From: Lophium mytilinum
Lineage: Eukaryota; Ascomycota; Dothideomycetes; Mytilinidiales; Mytilinidiaceae
Direction of reading: 5' to 3'
DNA: 64,000 nt
Assembly (NCBI GenBank): GCA_010093605.1
Contig: MU004193.1
Coordinates: 1,061,520 to 1,125,519, forward strand
Every line of letters starts with the position of its first letter. Position 1 is the stretch's first letter. A program made the translations under genes and the position numbers. Below the pieces are notes generated by a model. The model saw only the letters and a program-made list of their open reading frames with translations. It did not search any database and was not told where the DNA came from. Positions 11,601-23,597 of the stretch are shown here, in pieces.

Positions 11601-14600
11601 ACACCGACGTGGAGAGCCTCTTCTCTTCCCGTACCTCAAGAGACGAGGAGGTCGTTCTCAAGCTCAGAGATGAGAACAAGGACAACATCATCAACGTCGT
11701 CCATACTGTCCTCTCGCATACCAGGGTCAGCGCCAAGAACAATCTCATCCTTGCCATTCTGGAGCTGTACAGGCCGAACAAGCCTGGTGTTGGCAACGTC
11801 GCGAAGTATTTCAAGGGCTCTCTGAAGAAGCTTACAGAGCTCGAGTCTCGCCAGACTGCCAAGGTCTCGCTGAAGGCTCGAGAAGTCCTAATTCAATGTG
11901 CCATGCCGTCTCTCGAAGAGCGTACTTCGCAGATGGAACACATCTTGCGGTCATCCGTCATCGAATCCAGATACGGAGAGAGTGGTTGGGACCACAGAGA
12001 ACCAGACTTTGATGTCATCAAGGAGGTCGTGGACTCCAAGTACACCGTCTTCGATGTGCTGCCGCAGTTCTTCGCTCACGCCGACCCGTGGGTTGCCCTT
12101 GCTGCGCTGGAGGTCTATACCCGCCGCGCCTACCGTGCGTATCAACTAAAGGAGATCAACTACCATACTGAAAACGAGACACCATTTATTCTCTCTTGGG
12201 ATTTCTCGCTTCGCAAGGTAGGCGAGTCAGAATTTGGCCTCCCTGTTGAGTCATCTCATCCTTCGACACCGGGTACACCAGGCAGCTCAACAGGGTTCCC
12301 GAATCGCATCCACTCCATCAGCGATATGACTTACCTGCAGTCGCGTATGGATACAGAGCCCACGCGCAAGGGTGCAGTCGTACCAATTGAGTTCCTTGAT
12401 GATGCCGAGGAATACCTCACCAAGGCTCTTGAGGTTTTCCCTTCCACGGCTCCCCGTAAGAAGACATCGAATGCCGGCCTCATGGCCGACTTGTCCAAAG
12501 CACGCAAGCCCAGTGGCAATCCGGGAACCAAGATCGAAAGTGAAGATGAGTTGACTGGCGTTTGTAATATTGCCGTCCGCGACTCCGAGAGCTTGGATGA
12601 CACCGAGATTCTGGAGCGCCTCCTTCCAGTCGTCAAGGAATATGCAGAGGAGTTGTTCGCGAGGCGGATCCGACGTCTCACATTTATCTGTGGCCACAAG
12701 GATGGAACTTACCCAGGATACTTCACCTTCCGCGGGCCGAAGTACACCGAAGACGAAAGCATTCGTCACATTGAGCCTGCTCTCGCTTTCCAGCTTGAAC
12801 TTGGCCGTTTGAACAAGTTCCACATCAAACCGGTCTTCACCGAGAATCGGAATATTCATATCTACCATGCGACCGGTAAAGGCGCTGAGAGCGACAGGCG
12901 ATACTTCACCCGTGCTGTCGTCAGACCAGGCCGTCTTCGGGAGGATATTCCTACTGCAGAGTACATGATATCTGAAGCTGACAGGCTGATGACGGATATC
13001 CTGGACGCTATGGAGATCATCGGCGACAATCAGGCTGATATGAACCACATCTTTATCAACTTCTCGACTGTCTTCCCCCTCGAACCTTCAGAGGTTGAGG
13101 AGGCCATTGCAGGTTTCTTGGAACGATTTGGTCGTCGTCTTTGGAGGCTACGTGTCACTGGCGCTGAAATCCGCATCATTTGCACTGACCCGGCCACTGG
13201 TGTTCCCTATCCTCTCCGTGTTGTCATCACGAACACCTCCGGGTACATCATCAATGTTGAGATGTATGTGGAGCGCAAGTCCGAGAGGGGTGGTCAATGG
13301 CTCTTCCACAGCATTGGTGGAACCACAAAGATTGGCTCCATGCACTTGCGACCCGTGTCGACTCCCTACCCAACCAAGGGCGCTCTACAACCGAAGCGAT
13401 ACAAGGCTCACATCATGGGTACTCAATACGTCTACGACTTCCCCGAGCTTTTCCGACAGGCGGTGGAGAACAGCTGGACGAGCGCTGTTTCCAAGCACCC
13501 ATACCTCAAGGAGAAGCAACCCACGAAGGGCGATTGCATCGAGTACTACGAGCTTGTTCTTGACGACAACGATCAACTGGCAGAAGTCAACCGCGAACCT
13601 GGTGCCAATATCATTGGTATGGTCGGCTGGATCTTGACAGTGAAGACTCCAGAGTACCCCCGTGGTCGACGCTTTATCATCATCGCCAACGACATTACCT
13701 TCAAGATTGGTTCCTTCGGCCCACAGGAAGATAAGTTCTTCCACAAGTGCTCTGAGCTCGCCCGCAAACTAGGCATTCCCAGAATATATCTGTCTGCCAA
13801 CTCCGGTGCCCGCATCGGTCTTGCAGAAGAGCTGATTCCCCACTTTTCCGTCGCCTGGAAGGATCCCGCTAAGCCCGAGTCTGGCTTCGACTACCTGTAC
13901 CTTACCGAGGAGAAGCACAAGCGTTTCGTTGATGGCCAGAGAAAAGACGTGCTCACGGAGGCGATCAAGGTTGATGGCGAAGTTCGACACAAGATCACCA
14001 CTATCATTGGTCAAGAAGATGGCCTCGGTGTCGAGTCCCTACGTGGATCCGGTTTGATTGCCGGTGAAACCTCAAGGGCTTACGATGACATCTTCACCAT
14101 CACCTTGGTTACCTGTCGGTCTGTTGGTACGTATTTCACACCTCTTAATCTCAATATTTGCTAACCTATCCCTGCAGGTATCGGCGCTTACCTTGTCCGC
14201 CTTGGTCAACGTGCTATCCAGATCGAGGGTCAACCCATCATCCTGACTGGTGCTCCTGCGATCAACAAGTTGCTTGGCCGAGAAGTCTACACTTCTAACC
14301 TGCAGCTTGGTGGCACGCAGATCATGTACAAGAACGGTGTGTCGCACATGACTGCCAATGATGACTTCGAGGGTGTCTCGAAGATCGTTAAGTGGATTTC
14401 ATATGTGCCCGACAAGAAGGGCAACCCGGTCCCCATCTCGCCTACCACTGACGACTGGGACCGCGATGTCACTTTCTTTCCACCACTCAAGGCCCCATAT
14501 GACGTGAGGCATTTGATCGCCGGTAAGGACGATCCAGAGGGATTCCTATCTGGTCTCTTCGATCGCGACTCCTTTGAGGAGACTCTTGGTGGATGGGCTA

Positions 14601-15721
14601 AGACAGTCGTCGTCGGCCGTGCTCGTCTTGGCGGTATTCCAGTTGGTGTCATCGGCGTTGAAACCCGATCGGTGGAGAACGTCACCCCAGCTGATCCCGC
14701 CAACCCGGATTCTATTGAGCAGGTCACTTCGGAGGCTGGTGGTGTCTGGTACCCCAACTCAGCGTACAAGACGGCCCAGGCCATCCGCGACTTTAACAAC
14801 GGCGAGCAGCTCCCCTTGATGATCCTCGCCAACTGGCGTGGTTTCTCTGGTGGCCAGCGCGACATGTACAACGAGGTTCTCAAGTACGGCTCCATGATCG
14901 TCGACGCGCTCGTCAAGTACGAACAACCCATCTTCGTCTACATCCCCCCGAACGGCGAGCTCCGCGGCGGCTCCTGGGTCGTCGTCGACCCGACCATCAA
15001 CGCGCAGTACATGGAAATGTACGCTGACGAAGACGCCCGCGGCGGCGTCCTCGAGCCCGAAGGCATCGTCGGCATCAAATTCAAGAAAGACCGCCAGCTC
15101 GAGACCATGGCGCGCCTGGACCAGACCTACGGCGACCTAAAGCGCAAGCTCAACAACGCCGCCACCCCGCAGGCCGAACTCGCCAGCATCAAGGCCAAGA
15201 TGACGGAGCGCGAGCAGCTGCTGCTCCCCGTCTACGCGCAGGTCTCGCTGCAGTTCGCCGATCTCCACGACCGCGCGGGCCGCATGCACGCGAAAGGCAC
15301 GATCCGCTCCGCGCTGCGCTGGCAGAACGCCCGCCGCTTCTTCTACTGGCGTCTGCGTCGCCGTCTCAACGAGGAGTATATCCTCAAGCGGGTGGCTCTT
15401 GCTGCGGCGCCGTCGTCGAATGCGGCGACGGTGTCGTCGCCGGATCCGGCGATGCGCGCGAGGGGCTTGGAGATGTTGAAGGCGTGGAGCCAGATTCCGA
15501 AGTTTGAGACGGATGATCGCAGTGTGGCGGTGTGGTATGAGGAGCATCGCAAGGAGGTGCATAATAAGGTGGAGGGGTTGAAGAGGGAGGGGGTGGCGAT
15601 GGAGGTGGCGAGTTTGTTGAGGAGGGATCGCGAGGGCGGGTTGAGGGGGGTTGTGCAGATGCTTGCGACGTTGCCGACGGGGGAGAAGGAGGAGGTGCTT
15701 AAGGCGTTGGCGAGGGCGTAG
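8646..15721 (+). CDS. ACC1: acetyl-CoA carboxylase (cytosolic, multidomain)
   Basis: Exons 8646-8825, 8931-9196, 9253-14126 and 14178-15721 join in frame to 2287 residues, the usual size of fungal ACC. The enzyme carboxylates acetyl-CoA to malonyl-CoA, the committed step of fatty acid synthesis. In order: N-terminal leader ending [11 protein letters not shown]; biotin carboxylase (~45-560) with the ATP loop [11 protein letters not shown] near 253; biotin carrier with EVMKM, placing the biotinyl lysine at about residue 733; a long central regulatory domain; and the carboxyltransferase (~1560-2230) with [13 protein letters not shown] and [13 protein letters not shown]. The introns use GTGAGC..AATAG, GTGAGT..ATCAG and GTACGT..TGCAG. 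The ATG at 8646 was chosen for its context (ACACAATGG) and for the family's short leader; an in-frame ATG at 8625 would add seven residues. The last ~300 codons shift to very GC-rich codon choice. Confidence 0.97.
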
Positions 15722-17146
15722 AGAGGGGACGTAAGATGGTTAGAGACCGGGGATTGTACAAAACTTTCATTTGCGACTGCTTTCAGAGATTGGGTTTGAG
15801 AGGGGAGTTTGGTATGGGAAGGGTATCGTGTATCATGGTTAGCGTGCTTATTTGAGTTCTGTACTTCTTCAAGACTGCTTTCTTCATGACAGTGGAATGG
15901 TAGATGAATCCGTGTCTTCTTAACCTCTATCGTAATCCTGCTATGCTGTGAGTGAAAACGATATCGTGCTGTGACTTATAATTCCCAGCAATCCTCTGGT
16001 GACAGCACTTAAAAGATTCAGCCAAGAATTCCATTACCCAGAGAGGCAGATTTCGGATCTGGGGCGGCCGTGACCCGAAAAGCGTGGAGTCCTAGTATGA
16101 TTTTCTCGCCAAGAGATACTATCATAAGCTCCCTTTCTCCCGACCTCCCTCTACTACCACACATCAAATGGCACAGCGTGCTCTTGGTGCTTCTCTCCAT
16201 TGCCTGTACCTCTCAACAACTCGAAACAGTCATTAGATTCCAGGACTAACATCGTCACACTTCGTACGACTAGCCTGCGAAATACAATGCCGCGTGGGGG
16301 TTTCGGCCGCATCCCTGAACCTCAAAAAGTGCGCGCGTCCACGAATCTTCAAAGAATGCGCCAAGTGCTCCACCACGACCCCTCAGATATCAAGCCCTTC
16401 AAGCTCTAGCGCCCAGGAAAGCCAATTCTTCGATCTTGGCGCTCATACGTTACCCCTGGCTTTGTTGTAGGCCGCGTAAGAAGGTCCCAGCGTGGGCAAG
16501 GGCCAAGATCTATGTCACCGAGTTTCTCCCGCCCTCGAGATGGTCCGCGTGAAGGCGGAAAGACTTGGCACGGCGGCTGGCTATCCACTTTGGAGGCTTG
16601 TTTCCGCGTTGCAGGTTTCTTTGTGCTTGGGGACGTAAGTGCTTGCGTATGAGGAGTTGAGGCGGTTGATTCAGTGGATTGATTGGTTGCTTGGCGGTTT
16701 GGATTGCGTGCACCGCTATTGGCATTACGGCGTATGCTGGTAATATTTGTAGCGGAACGGAAGGCCTGAGCGAGGGTGAGGTGAGCTGTTCCTGGCTTTG
16801 GATTCGGTGTGTAGATTTTGCAAAATCTGCGTGTCCAGATCGCGCCAGAGCGTTTTGGTCCACGAGTTTCAAGAAGCCTGTGAGCCACATTGGGTTGTGG
16901 CTGAAGGAGCTGATCAGTGCTACTCTGGGGAGCATCTCCTTATTGGGTACGGGGATGGACTGTCTAGGTTCACTCTTGTTTCGATTTGCGATGCCCCCAG
17001 TGCGGAGACAGGCCTTACGTTAAACGCCCCAGGAAGTGCGTAACACATCTGCGCTGATTGGGCGATTTTGGGTATACACAGCTGTTATGATGCAGGGTCG
17101 CCAACTGTGTCTTGTATGCTTTACAAGTGTAGTACTCGGCAGGAAG
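15722..17146. other. intergenic, no gene seen
   Basis: About 1.4 kb holding the ACC 3' UTR (15722-~16000) and the upstream region of the dioxygenase gene. Open frames at 16406-16935 overlap each other on both strands and show no family motif. No repeat or RNA gene was recognised. Confidence 0.5.
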
Positions 17147-17154
17147 TATATATA
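17147..17154 (+). promoter_or_regulatory. TATA-box-like element of the intradiol dioxygenase gene
   Basis: TATATATA lies 111 nt before the ATG at 17265 and is followed by a CT-rich leader (17160-17260) ending TCGTCAACATGG. Spacing and leader composition fit an inducible fungal promoter. Confidence 0.5.
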
Positions 17155-17264
17155 CTGGTCATCTGTTCTCTCTACATCTTTATCTACACTCAAGCCTTCC
17201 GTCTTATACACCATCTTCAACTTCAACGCTCTCTCGCAAGATCTCATCCCTTCAATTCGTCAAC

Positions 17265-18568
17265 ATGGTCGTCTTCTCCACTTTCACTACAGCAGTTGTT
17301 GCTGCGTCCCTTCTCAATTCTGCCCTCGCCCATCCAGGCGAACAACATGATGCTGATCACGTCAAGCGTGAGCTTGAGGTCCGCGATCACTACGCCAACC
17401 ACGCAGCTAGATCTCTGGCCAATTGCGCTGGCACTGTCAAGGCTCGACATCTTGAGCAGCGTGCCATTGCTCGACGACATGCAACTGCCGAGAAACTTCG
17501 CGCCAAACGTGGTATCTCCAGCCGTGAGTCTTCCCGTAGCATTCATACCATTGAAGCGCCGTATCTAACTCTCACAGGCCCATACTTCCACCGTCGCGAC
17601 CTTACCAGCCTCGAGGCATTCGAAACAGTCAACCACAACATGACTGGCAGCGTCTCCGACCCTTCTACCATCTTCGCCGCCAACACCAGCTGCATCATGA
17701 CGCCCGAAGTCACCATCGGCCCATACTACGTCCTCGGCGAGCTTGTCCGCTCCAACTTGACGGAGACTGAGCCCGGCATCCCAATCCATCTCGAGTTTCA
17801 GTTCATCGACATCAACACCTGTGCCCCCGTTCCCTCCCTCCTTATCGACATCTGGGCCGCCAACTCCACGGGTTCATACTCCGGTGTTGCTGCCACAGGC
17901 CAGGGTGGTCTCAACTCGACTTACATGCGTGGTGTACAGCCGACCGATTCTGACGGTGTCGCGCAGTTCGATACGATCTTCCCCGGCCATTACGACGGCC
18001 GCGCTACCCACAATCATGTAGTCGCGCACGTCAACGCCAGCATTCTGAGCAACGGGAGCTATACGGGTGGATCGGTCGCTCATATCGGGCAGCTGTTCTT
18101 CGACGAGAGCTTGCGGTCCGCAGTTGAAGCGACCTACCCGTACAGCCAGAACGAGGCCGAGGTCACAAGCAATGACGATGATATGTGGGCGCCGGGTCAG
18201 GCGGATAATAGCTATGATCCGTTCCCGGAGTTTGTCTACTTGACTGACGATATTACTGGTAAGCGACCACAAGTTTATGATATATCTTCGTGATGAGTGG
18301 TCTAATGAGTTTTACAGATGGTCTTCTTATGTGGATCTCTGTGGGTATTGATCCCACCGTCAACCGCAACTCCAACGTAAGCTATGCTGCGTATCTCGCC
18401 GCTGATGGGGGTCATGCTACCGGCACTACTCTCGGCGGAGGTGGCAATGGTACCAATAGCACGGTGCCGTCCGGTGCGGTGCCTAGCGGGACTGCAGCTC
18501 CTGTGAAGAGGGGTCTTGGGTACAACTTGAAGAAGCTGTTTGCGGGGTCTGCTGCTAGGATGCATTGA
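17265..18568 (+). CDS. secreted intradiol ring-cleavage dioxygenase
   Basis: Exons 17265-17523, 17578-18258 and 18318-18568 encode 396 residues. A signal peptide (~1-22, ending ALAHP) is followed by a basic pro-like segment with KR pairs. The core shows the intradiol non-haem Fe(III) ligands: a Tyr in GPYYV (~134), then Tyr and two His in GHYDGRATHNH (~223-233). These enzymes cleave catechols between the hydroxyls; the extracellular fungal branch probably acts on plant phenolics, which fits the feruloyl esterase ten kb away, though no operon-like link is implied. Intron 1 (17524-17577, GTGAGT, CTAAC branch, CACAG) is exactly 54 nt and open, so its retention would add 18 residues without a shift. 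Intron 2 is 59 nt. The C-terminus is Gly/Ser/Thr-rich. Confidence 0.9.
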
Positions 18569-19509
18569 GTGATTGGGATGCATTAAGCGATCTTTTAAAA
18601 GAGATAACTGTAGATTTGGCTCAGTGAGGATCGGATTTCATGTACTTGTGGGACTGTGCTGAGACGCTTCGTTTCGAAGGAAGGTGACGATATATGTATC
18701 CCAAATAGCTCTTCCCAGACGCCTTAAGTAGCGGCAAGGTACAATAACAAAACATAAGTTTAGGCACTTTTTTAAACTGCTTCGCAAACTTCAGTAAGCT
18801 TTGGAAGCTCCATGTACAAATTCAGATCACGCAGTGGAAGCTAGACTATCTTTTGACCAATCAAAGATACATTTCCTAGGGCACTCCTTACAGTGGTGAT
18901 GGGAGAGCAAGAGCGAAATAAGAGCTATTAAATATCCGGGGGTCCAAACTTATGACCTAGTAAGTAGAGCAATTCGGAGCCTATGAACCCATTCTAATTA
19001 TGGCTATACGATCTATGATCTCTTCGAATGCTCTGATAATGCGATGAGGCGCCTTATACGAACGGCGGGTAAGCGTATGCAGACCAATACTTAGAGACTG
19101 TAGGATGGGAATGCGGTCGATTGTGGAGTATGGGAGAGAATCTATTGCAGAGGTTGAGTCACGCACGATGGGCAAGCAAGCTGAATTTGGAAAAAAACGG
19201 GTTCATTCTAATACTCAACCCCTTCCCAACATCCTTTCTCTAGTGGATCGACCACCTTGACGGTGATCGCTCCCTTCATGAATAAGAAAGCCCGTTTCTC
19301 TTCCAACCCGTTCTTTTGGTCATGCACTGACTATCGCTCGGGATCTCGCATATAACCCGATCCAGGCATATACGCCCACCCAAAGCGCCGAAGGCCTGAA
19401 TATCATCTCAAAGAGAACGTACACACTCTTCCCAGCACCCAAGTGACGGACCATCCACCACGACACAACTTCAAGCATGTACATAATCCTCAGTCTCGTG
19501 ATAGCCGCC
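18569..19509. other. intergenic, no gene seen
   Basis: About 940 bp between convergent genes, AT-rich in its middle. It should contain the 3' UTRs of the dioxygenase and the hypothetical minus-strand gene. Frames such as 19320-19691 (minus) are shadows with no recognisable content. Confidence 0.5.
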
Positions 19510-20031
19510 CTACTCGTCTCCCAACCGCATCCTCTGCTTCTCTTCCTCCATGTGGCTATCAATGAGTCCCAGCTTGCCTGCCGACTCCACCTCAATAATC
19601 TCCACGTGTTCTTTGGCCCGCTTTCTAATGTTTTCTTTCTCGGCGTCAAGTAGATAGTAGGGGTCTCCACGGAGAATGCGCATTTCCTCAATATAGTTTA
19701 ACTTGATGTCGGCGATCTCGATCCGTAGTTCCGCCCTCTTCTTGAGCCCTTCCATATTCACCTGTATGGCCTCACGTTCAAGCTCGAACAGCCGGGGGCT
19801 CTTGTAGGGGTGGACGAGCTTCCTACGGATGACTGCGCGTTTCTCGGGATCGGTATCAAGTTTAGTCTTCATTGCGTCCGTGTATGTGGTGACCTGGGAC
19901 CGATTCGCCTCCTCCGCCGGGTTGTGTAGTGTAGGCTTGAGCTGAAGTTCATGCGGCTCTGAAATGCTGTCGAAGTCTCGCTTCCCACGATTGGATTTGG
20001 GCCGCATCTCTAGGGTGTATTGGTGGGTCAT
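19510..20031 (-). CDS. hypothetical charged, helical protein
   Basis: A single uninterrupted frame of 173 residues starting at the ATG at 20031. The N-terminal half is polar and basic. Residues ~95-170 are rich in Glu, Lys, Arg and Leu and look like a continuous helix or coiled coil (for example ELEREAIQVNMEGLKKRAEL). No signal peptide, membrane segment or known domain is visible. I do not recognise the family. It could be a lineage-specific protein; the length, helical pattern and absence of stops support coding, but nothing else does. Confidence 0.5.
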   Translation of the reverse strand: MTHQYTLEMRPKSNRGKRDFDSISEPHELQLKPTLHNPAEEANRSQVTTYTDAMKTKLDTDPEKRAVIRRKLVHPYKSPRLFELEREAIQVNMEGLKKRAELRIEIADIKLNYIEEMRILRGDPYYLLDAEKENIRKRAKEHVEIIEVESAGKLGLIDSHMEEEKQRMRLGDE

Positions 20032-20570
20032 GGTGCCCGTTGTCTGGGTTGCAGAGTGATCAGCTGTTGTGGCCGGTGTTGGGGTTTCTTGGAGGTCGAT
20101 CCATTCGTTGCTGTCTGTGAATCTCTATCGTGTCTGTTGAGAGGGGGTTATAAGCAGCCTTTGATCCACGTGATGCCACGTGATTTTCTAGCTCCTTCGG
20201 GAAAGACCTCGGAAACCATTGATCCAGGAGTGCAACTTACCCTACCATAAATTGGATCTTGCTTAGCAATGCGAGCTCAACTCTTGGAGTTGAACCCTTT
20301 CTGAAGCCCTGTCAGGCCAGGCTTGCCCAACGAGGTAACTTGAGTCACGTGGTAATTTCTAACCCAAGCTTAGGACCTATCTGAGTGATTTTGGTTATAT
20401 GACTAGGCCGTTAGATGTTAGGTTTTGATTTGTGAAGGAGGTTGGTGGAGATTCTATCGATCTATTCTAAAAACTTGGGAGCTGTCCATATATGCAGTCT
20501 ACTACTCCTGCTATCACTTAAAACTTATTGAAGCAGATGATTCTCTCAAGCCCTAGCTCGGCCCTTTGTC
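20032..20570. other. intergenic, no gene seen
   Basis: About 540 bp between the hypothetical gene's start and the 3' end of the hydrolase gene, both on the minus strand. Nothing recognisable. Confidence 0.5.
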
Positions 20571-21734
20571 TCAATGACTGCTCTTCAAAAACGCAAGAAT
20601 GCCCTCGACCACTCTTTCTGGCTGCTCCTGCTGGGGCCAATGACCCGCATGCTCTATAAATTTGACCCCATAGAACTTAGTACACGCACTATCCAGCTTG
20701 TCCAGCGCCCCAGGCTGCTGGTAATTCCCCCAGTCCTTCTCCCCACTCAGAAAAAGCGCCGGCACCTCGATCTTCTTCCCGGAAAAAAGGTCCATATCCC
20801 TCGCCAATTTCGGATCCGTCTGGCTCCGATACCAGTTCAAACCCCCCTGAAACCCCGTTCGCCCCCACTCTTTCACATAAACATCCAAATCTTCCTCCGA
20901 CATCCAGCTCGTCGTCTTCTTCTCATCTTCCCCCTCCATCAACTCCGCCACAACCTCCGGCATCGAGGAATGGAAAGGCATGATATAATACTCCGGCATC
21001 TTCGCCAACTCCTCCGCCTCCCACGCCGCGAGCGGATGCGGCTTGTTACCCTCCCAATCCGCGCTCTTCAGATGCAAATACCCTCGTAGGAACTTATGCA
21101 GGCCTTGCCCCGGACACGCCCAATTAATCGACGCAACAGCAGTAGAATTATACCACTTATAATGCTTCCTCGGCTCCGGCAGCGACGCGAGCTCCTTCTG
21201 GATATCCCTCGGCTCCTCGATCTTCGCGCCTATAGCACGGACGTTGAAAGGCAGAGGGCCCGGTTCTTTGAACGGATGGCTCATCGTTACAACCCGTTCG
21301 AACAGATCCGGCCGCATGAGTGCGCACATCGAGGCCGCGACGGCGCCGAAGTCGTGGCCGATCACGCAATGCACGGTTGAGTAGCCGAGTGCGGACACGA
21401 GGATGACCATATCGCGCACGAGGTTCGTCATGGTGAACTGGGATAGGTCGACGGTGGAGAAGGAGGACTCGTCCCAGTCGGTTGTGCGGCCATAGCCGCG
21501 CTGGTCCGGGGCGACGACGTGGTAGCCGGCGGCAGCAAGGGGGAGCATGATTTTGCGCCAGGAAAAGGCGAGTTCGGGGAAGCCGTGGAGGAGGAGTAGG
21601 AGGGGCTTGTCCGCAGCGCCGGTTTCGAGGAAGTGGTAGGTTAGGTTGTTGGAGGTGCAGTGGATGGAGGATTGGGATATGCCGTGGGGCAGGGGGAGGG
21701 GCGGGAGTCTTTGGATGCTGGATTTGGTGGACAT
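20571..21734 (-). CDS. alpha/beta-hydrolase, epoxide-hydrolase type
   Basis: Uninterrupted frame; the ATG at 21734 (MSTKSSIQRL) gives 387 residues. The frame is open for 46 more codons upstream, but that extension is unlike the family. Catalytic features match soluble epoxide hydrolases: the oxyanion-hole motif HGFPE at 50-54, DQRGYGRT near 77, the nucleophile Asp in GHDFGA at ~128, an acidic partner in GEKDWG at ~334 and the general-base His in EHAGHWPQ at ~365. An Asp rather than Ser nucleophile argues for epoxide or halide hydrolysis over esterase activity. A possible role is detoxification of epoxides or secondary metabolism; the substrate is unknown. No signal peptide from the chosen start, so cytosolic. 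Confidence 0.85.
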   Translation of the reverse strand: MSTKSSIQRLPPLPLPHGISQSSIHCTSNNLTYHFLETGAADKPLLLLLHGFPELAFSWRKIMLPLAAAGYHVVAPDQRGYGRTTDWDESSFSTVDLSQFTMTNLVRDMVILVSALGYSTVHCVIGHDFGAVAASMCALMRPDLFERVVTMSHPFKEPGPLPFNVRAIGAKIEEPRDIQKELASLPEPRKHYKWYNSTAVASINWACPGQGLHKFLRGYLHLKSADWEGNKPHPLAAWEAEELAKMPEYYIMPFHSSMPEVVAELMEGEDEKKTTSWMSEEDLDVYVKEWGRTGFQGGLNWYRSQTDPKLARDMDLFSGKKIEVPALFLSGEKDWGNYQQPGALDKLDSACTKFYGVKFIEHAGHWPQQEQPERVVEGILAFLKSSH

Positions 21735-22554
21735 GGTTGTGGTGGGATGGATTATGGGGTAAGACGATGTATGTATTAGGAGAATGAAAGATGAAGTGTG
21801 AAGACAGATCGCTTGCGGAATTTTGTAGACAGGATCAAAGCAAGTGTGGACGAAGTTATTACGGATGAACAAGCCTCAACTGTCCAACTGCCTTTTGGAA
21901 ACTCGTTGACGGCTCGTAGCGAGCTGGGAATGACGCTATATCTTGGACAGGTTCGTCAAGCGCAAAAGTATTAGGAGACGGGTTGGAGTTGGATGTTGGT
22001 CGTCTTCGTCGTCAGTCGAGGTGGAGTGCAAGGATGATCGCCAGCGCAGCCGAGTAAGGGTAATAGACCGCGGGCTTAAAATAGGACCATTTCGCGAAAC
22101 CTATCTATTCAGGTAGGCTACATGGTTCAAGGGAAATACGTTGTTATAGGGTTCAGTCCAGTAAATCGGGGTCCTAACTTCCTCGATTGTATTTCGGATA
22201 AGCTAAATAGCCCCTTTTACATTCATCGTTAGTAATGGCGGTGCTCAATATCGTTCAATGCCCCCGAGTCATGGTCACACATCGGAGACGAGGGGCTCGA
22301 CCAAGTGAAGTCCTCTCTTCTGGATGATGAAAGCAGCTTAGTCAATGTCAATGGTGTACTAGTGCCTATAGATTCGCAGAATTAGGGCTTTAAGGGTGCG
22401 AGCTGTGCCATGCGAGTTCATCGTGTACCTGGGCTTGGGATATCAGATGATTCGAATCGCATTACTGCGTGGACTGAAATACTTCAGTGCTATTGCGAGA
22501 CAAATAATGCCCCAATAGTAGCGTTGAAGGCACATGGATCAGGATCTCGATGCA
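21735..22554. other. intergenic, no gene seen
   Basis: 820 bp upstream of the epoxide hydrolase. It should contain that gene's promoter and the 3' UTR of the following minus-strand gene. No motif recognised. Confidence 0.5.
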
Positions 22555-23097
22555 TCAGACCTTCACAAACTCCCAAACGAGCCCACCATTGCCGCCATCC
22601 GCAATCTTCGCCAACTTCTCCACTCCCTGCTCTTTCTTAATACCCACGTGCCAAAGTCTCTCGAAATGCGTCATCAGCATCACATACCCTCCCTCTGGCC
22701 TCAATCGCACGCTAAAGTTCTCCCATGATTGATGTTTCCCGGCTGCGCAGCGCAATCTTCTTTTATCATCGTGCCCTAAGAAACGGCCTGAGACGGTATT
22801 TCGGAAACCAAGCCAGCCTTTCGTTTCCACGCACGCCCAGTGAATGGAGCCGCGGCCGCCGGGTGGGGCGAGGATGATCTGACCGTCGACCAGCGTGATC
22901 ACGTGGCCAGATGAGGCTGAACGGATGATAAAGGTGGAGCCTGGCCAAGGAACCGAGGAGTTGCTCTTGATGTCACCAGATGCGTAGTCTTCGTCCATGA
23001 GGTTTGCTACGACGGTTTCAGGTGGCGTGGCGGCTGTGTAGACGGTGGAGTTGTCGTCGTCCGAGATGGCTTGGGGGTCGATATGGTTGAGGACCAT
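22555..23097 (-). CDS. hypothetical protein, possible beta-trefoil-like fold
   Basis: Uninterrupted frame. The ATG at 23097 (MVLNHIDPQ) gives 180 residues; an in-frame ATG at 23205 would add 36 residues with a basic, possibly mitochondrial, character. The body has short repeated strands around Trp, Gly and His, such as STFIIRSASSGHVITLVDGQ, SIHWACVETKGWLGFRNTVS and FERLWHVGIKK. This pattern (hydrophobic strand, G-x-x-L-G, W) is reminiscent of fascin-like or lectin-like beta-trefoils and is seen in uncharacterised Pezizomycotina proteins. That comparison is an inference from pattern only. No catalytic motif is visible. Confidence 0.65.
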   Translation of the reverse strand: MVLNHIDPQAISDDDNSTVYTAATPPETVVANLMDEDYASGDIKSNSSVPWPGSTFIIRSASSGHVITLVDGQIILAPPGGRGSIHWACVETKGWLGFRNTVSGRFLGHDDKRRLRCAAGKHQSWENFSVRLRPEGGYVMLMTHFERLWHVGIKKEQGVEKLAKIADGGNGGLVWEFVKV

Positions 23098-23597
23098 GGT
23101 CGATGAGTCCTGCAAGATCTTGATAGTTGAGAGACTGTGTATGGTAGGTCTAGTAGGAGCATTCACTAAGAGATGGGCTGGGTTGCTCAAGAAACGAACA
23201 ATCAAGGGTTGTTGTCGATGGGGGAGACGACGTTGCTCAGGCGAGTGGCAGGCTGAAACTCCCTATTGAATTATCTATTTTTAGGGAATTTCAGCCTTCA
23301 TCCCTTTACATCTTCCATCAATCACTTCCATCAACCACCATTCCGCCCTTCCACTCCTCATCAGCAATAGGCTGCGGAAGTACAATTTGCTCGAGTGGAC
23401 TCGGAGTCCATTCAGGACTAGGTAACTCTTCGTAGCTATTTTGTCCACTTAAGACGTTTGTTCATATATCCGACGTCCTATACTCGTCGACAAAGCTCAA
23501 TCAGAAAATGACCCAATGCTCCTGTCTCTTCGGCCCACATTCCCAATGATCCAGTCGTGGTATAGAGCGACAAAGAGATCATCGCCCTCTAACTAAG
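23098..23597. other. intergenic, no gene seen
   Basis: 500 bp between two minus-strand genes. The right part should be the 3' UTR of the membrane-protein gene. No repeat or motif seen. Confidence 0.5.

Noticed and set aside
16406-16935. Overlapping minus-strand frames of 141-160 codons
   Set aside because: Two frames cover the same bases and neither shows a recognisable protein.
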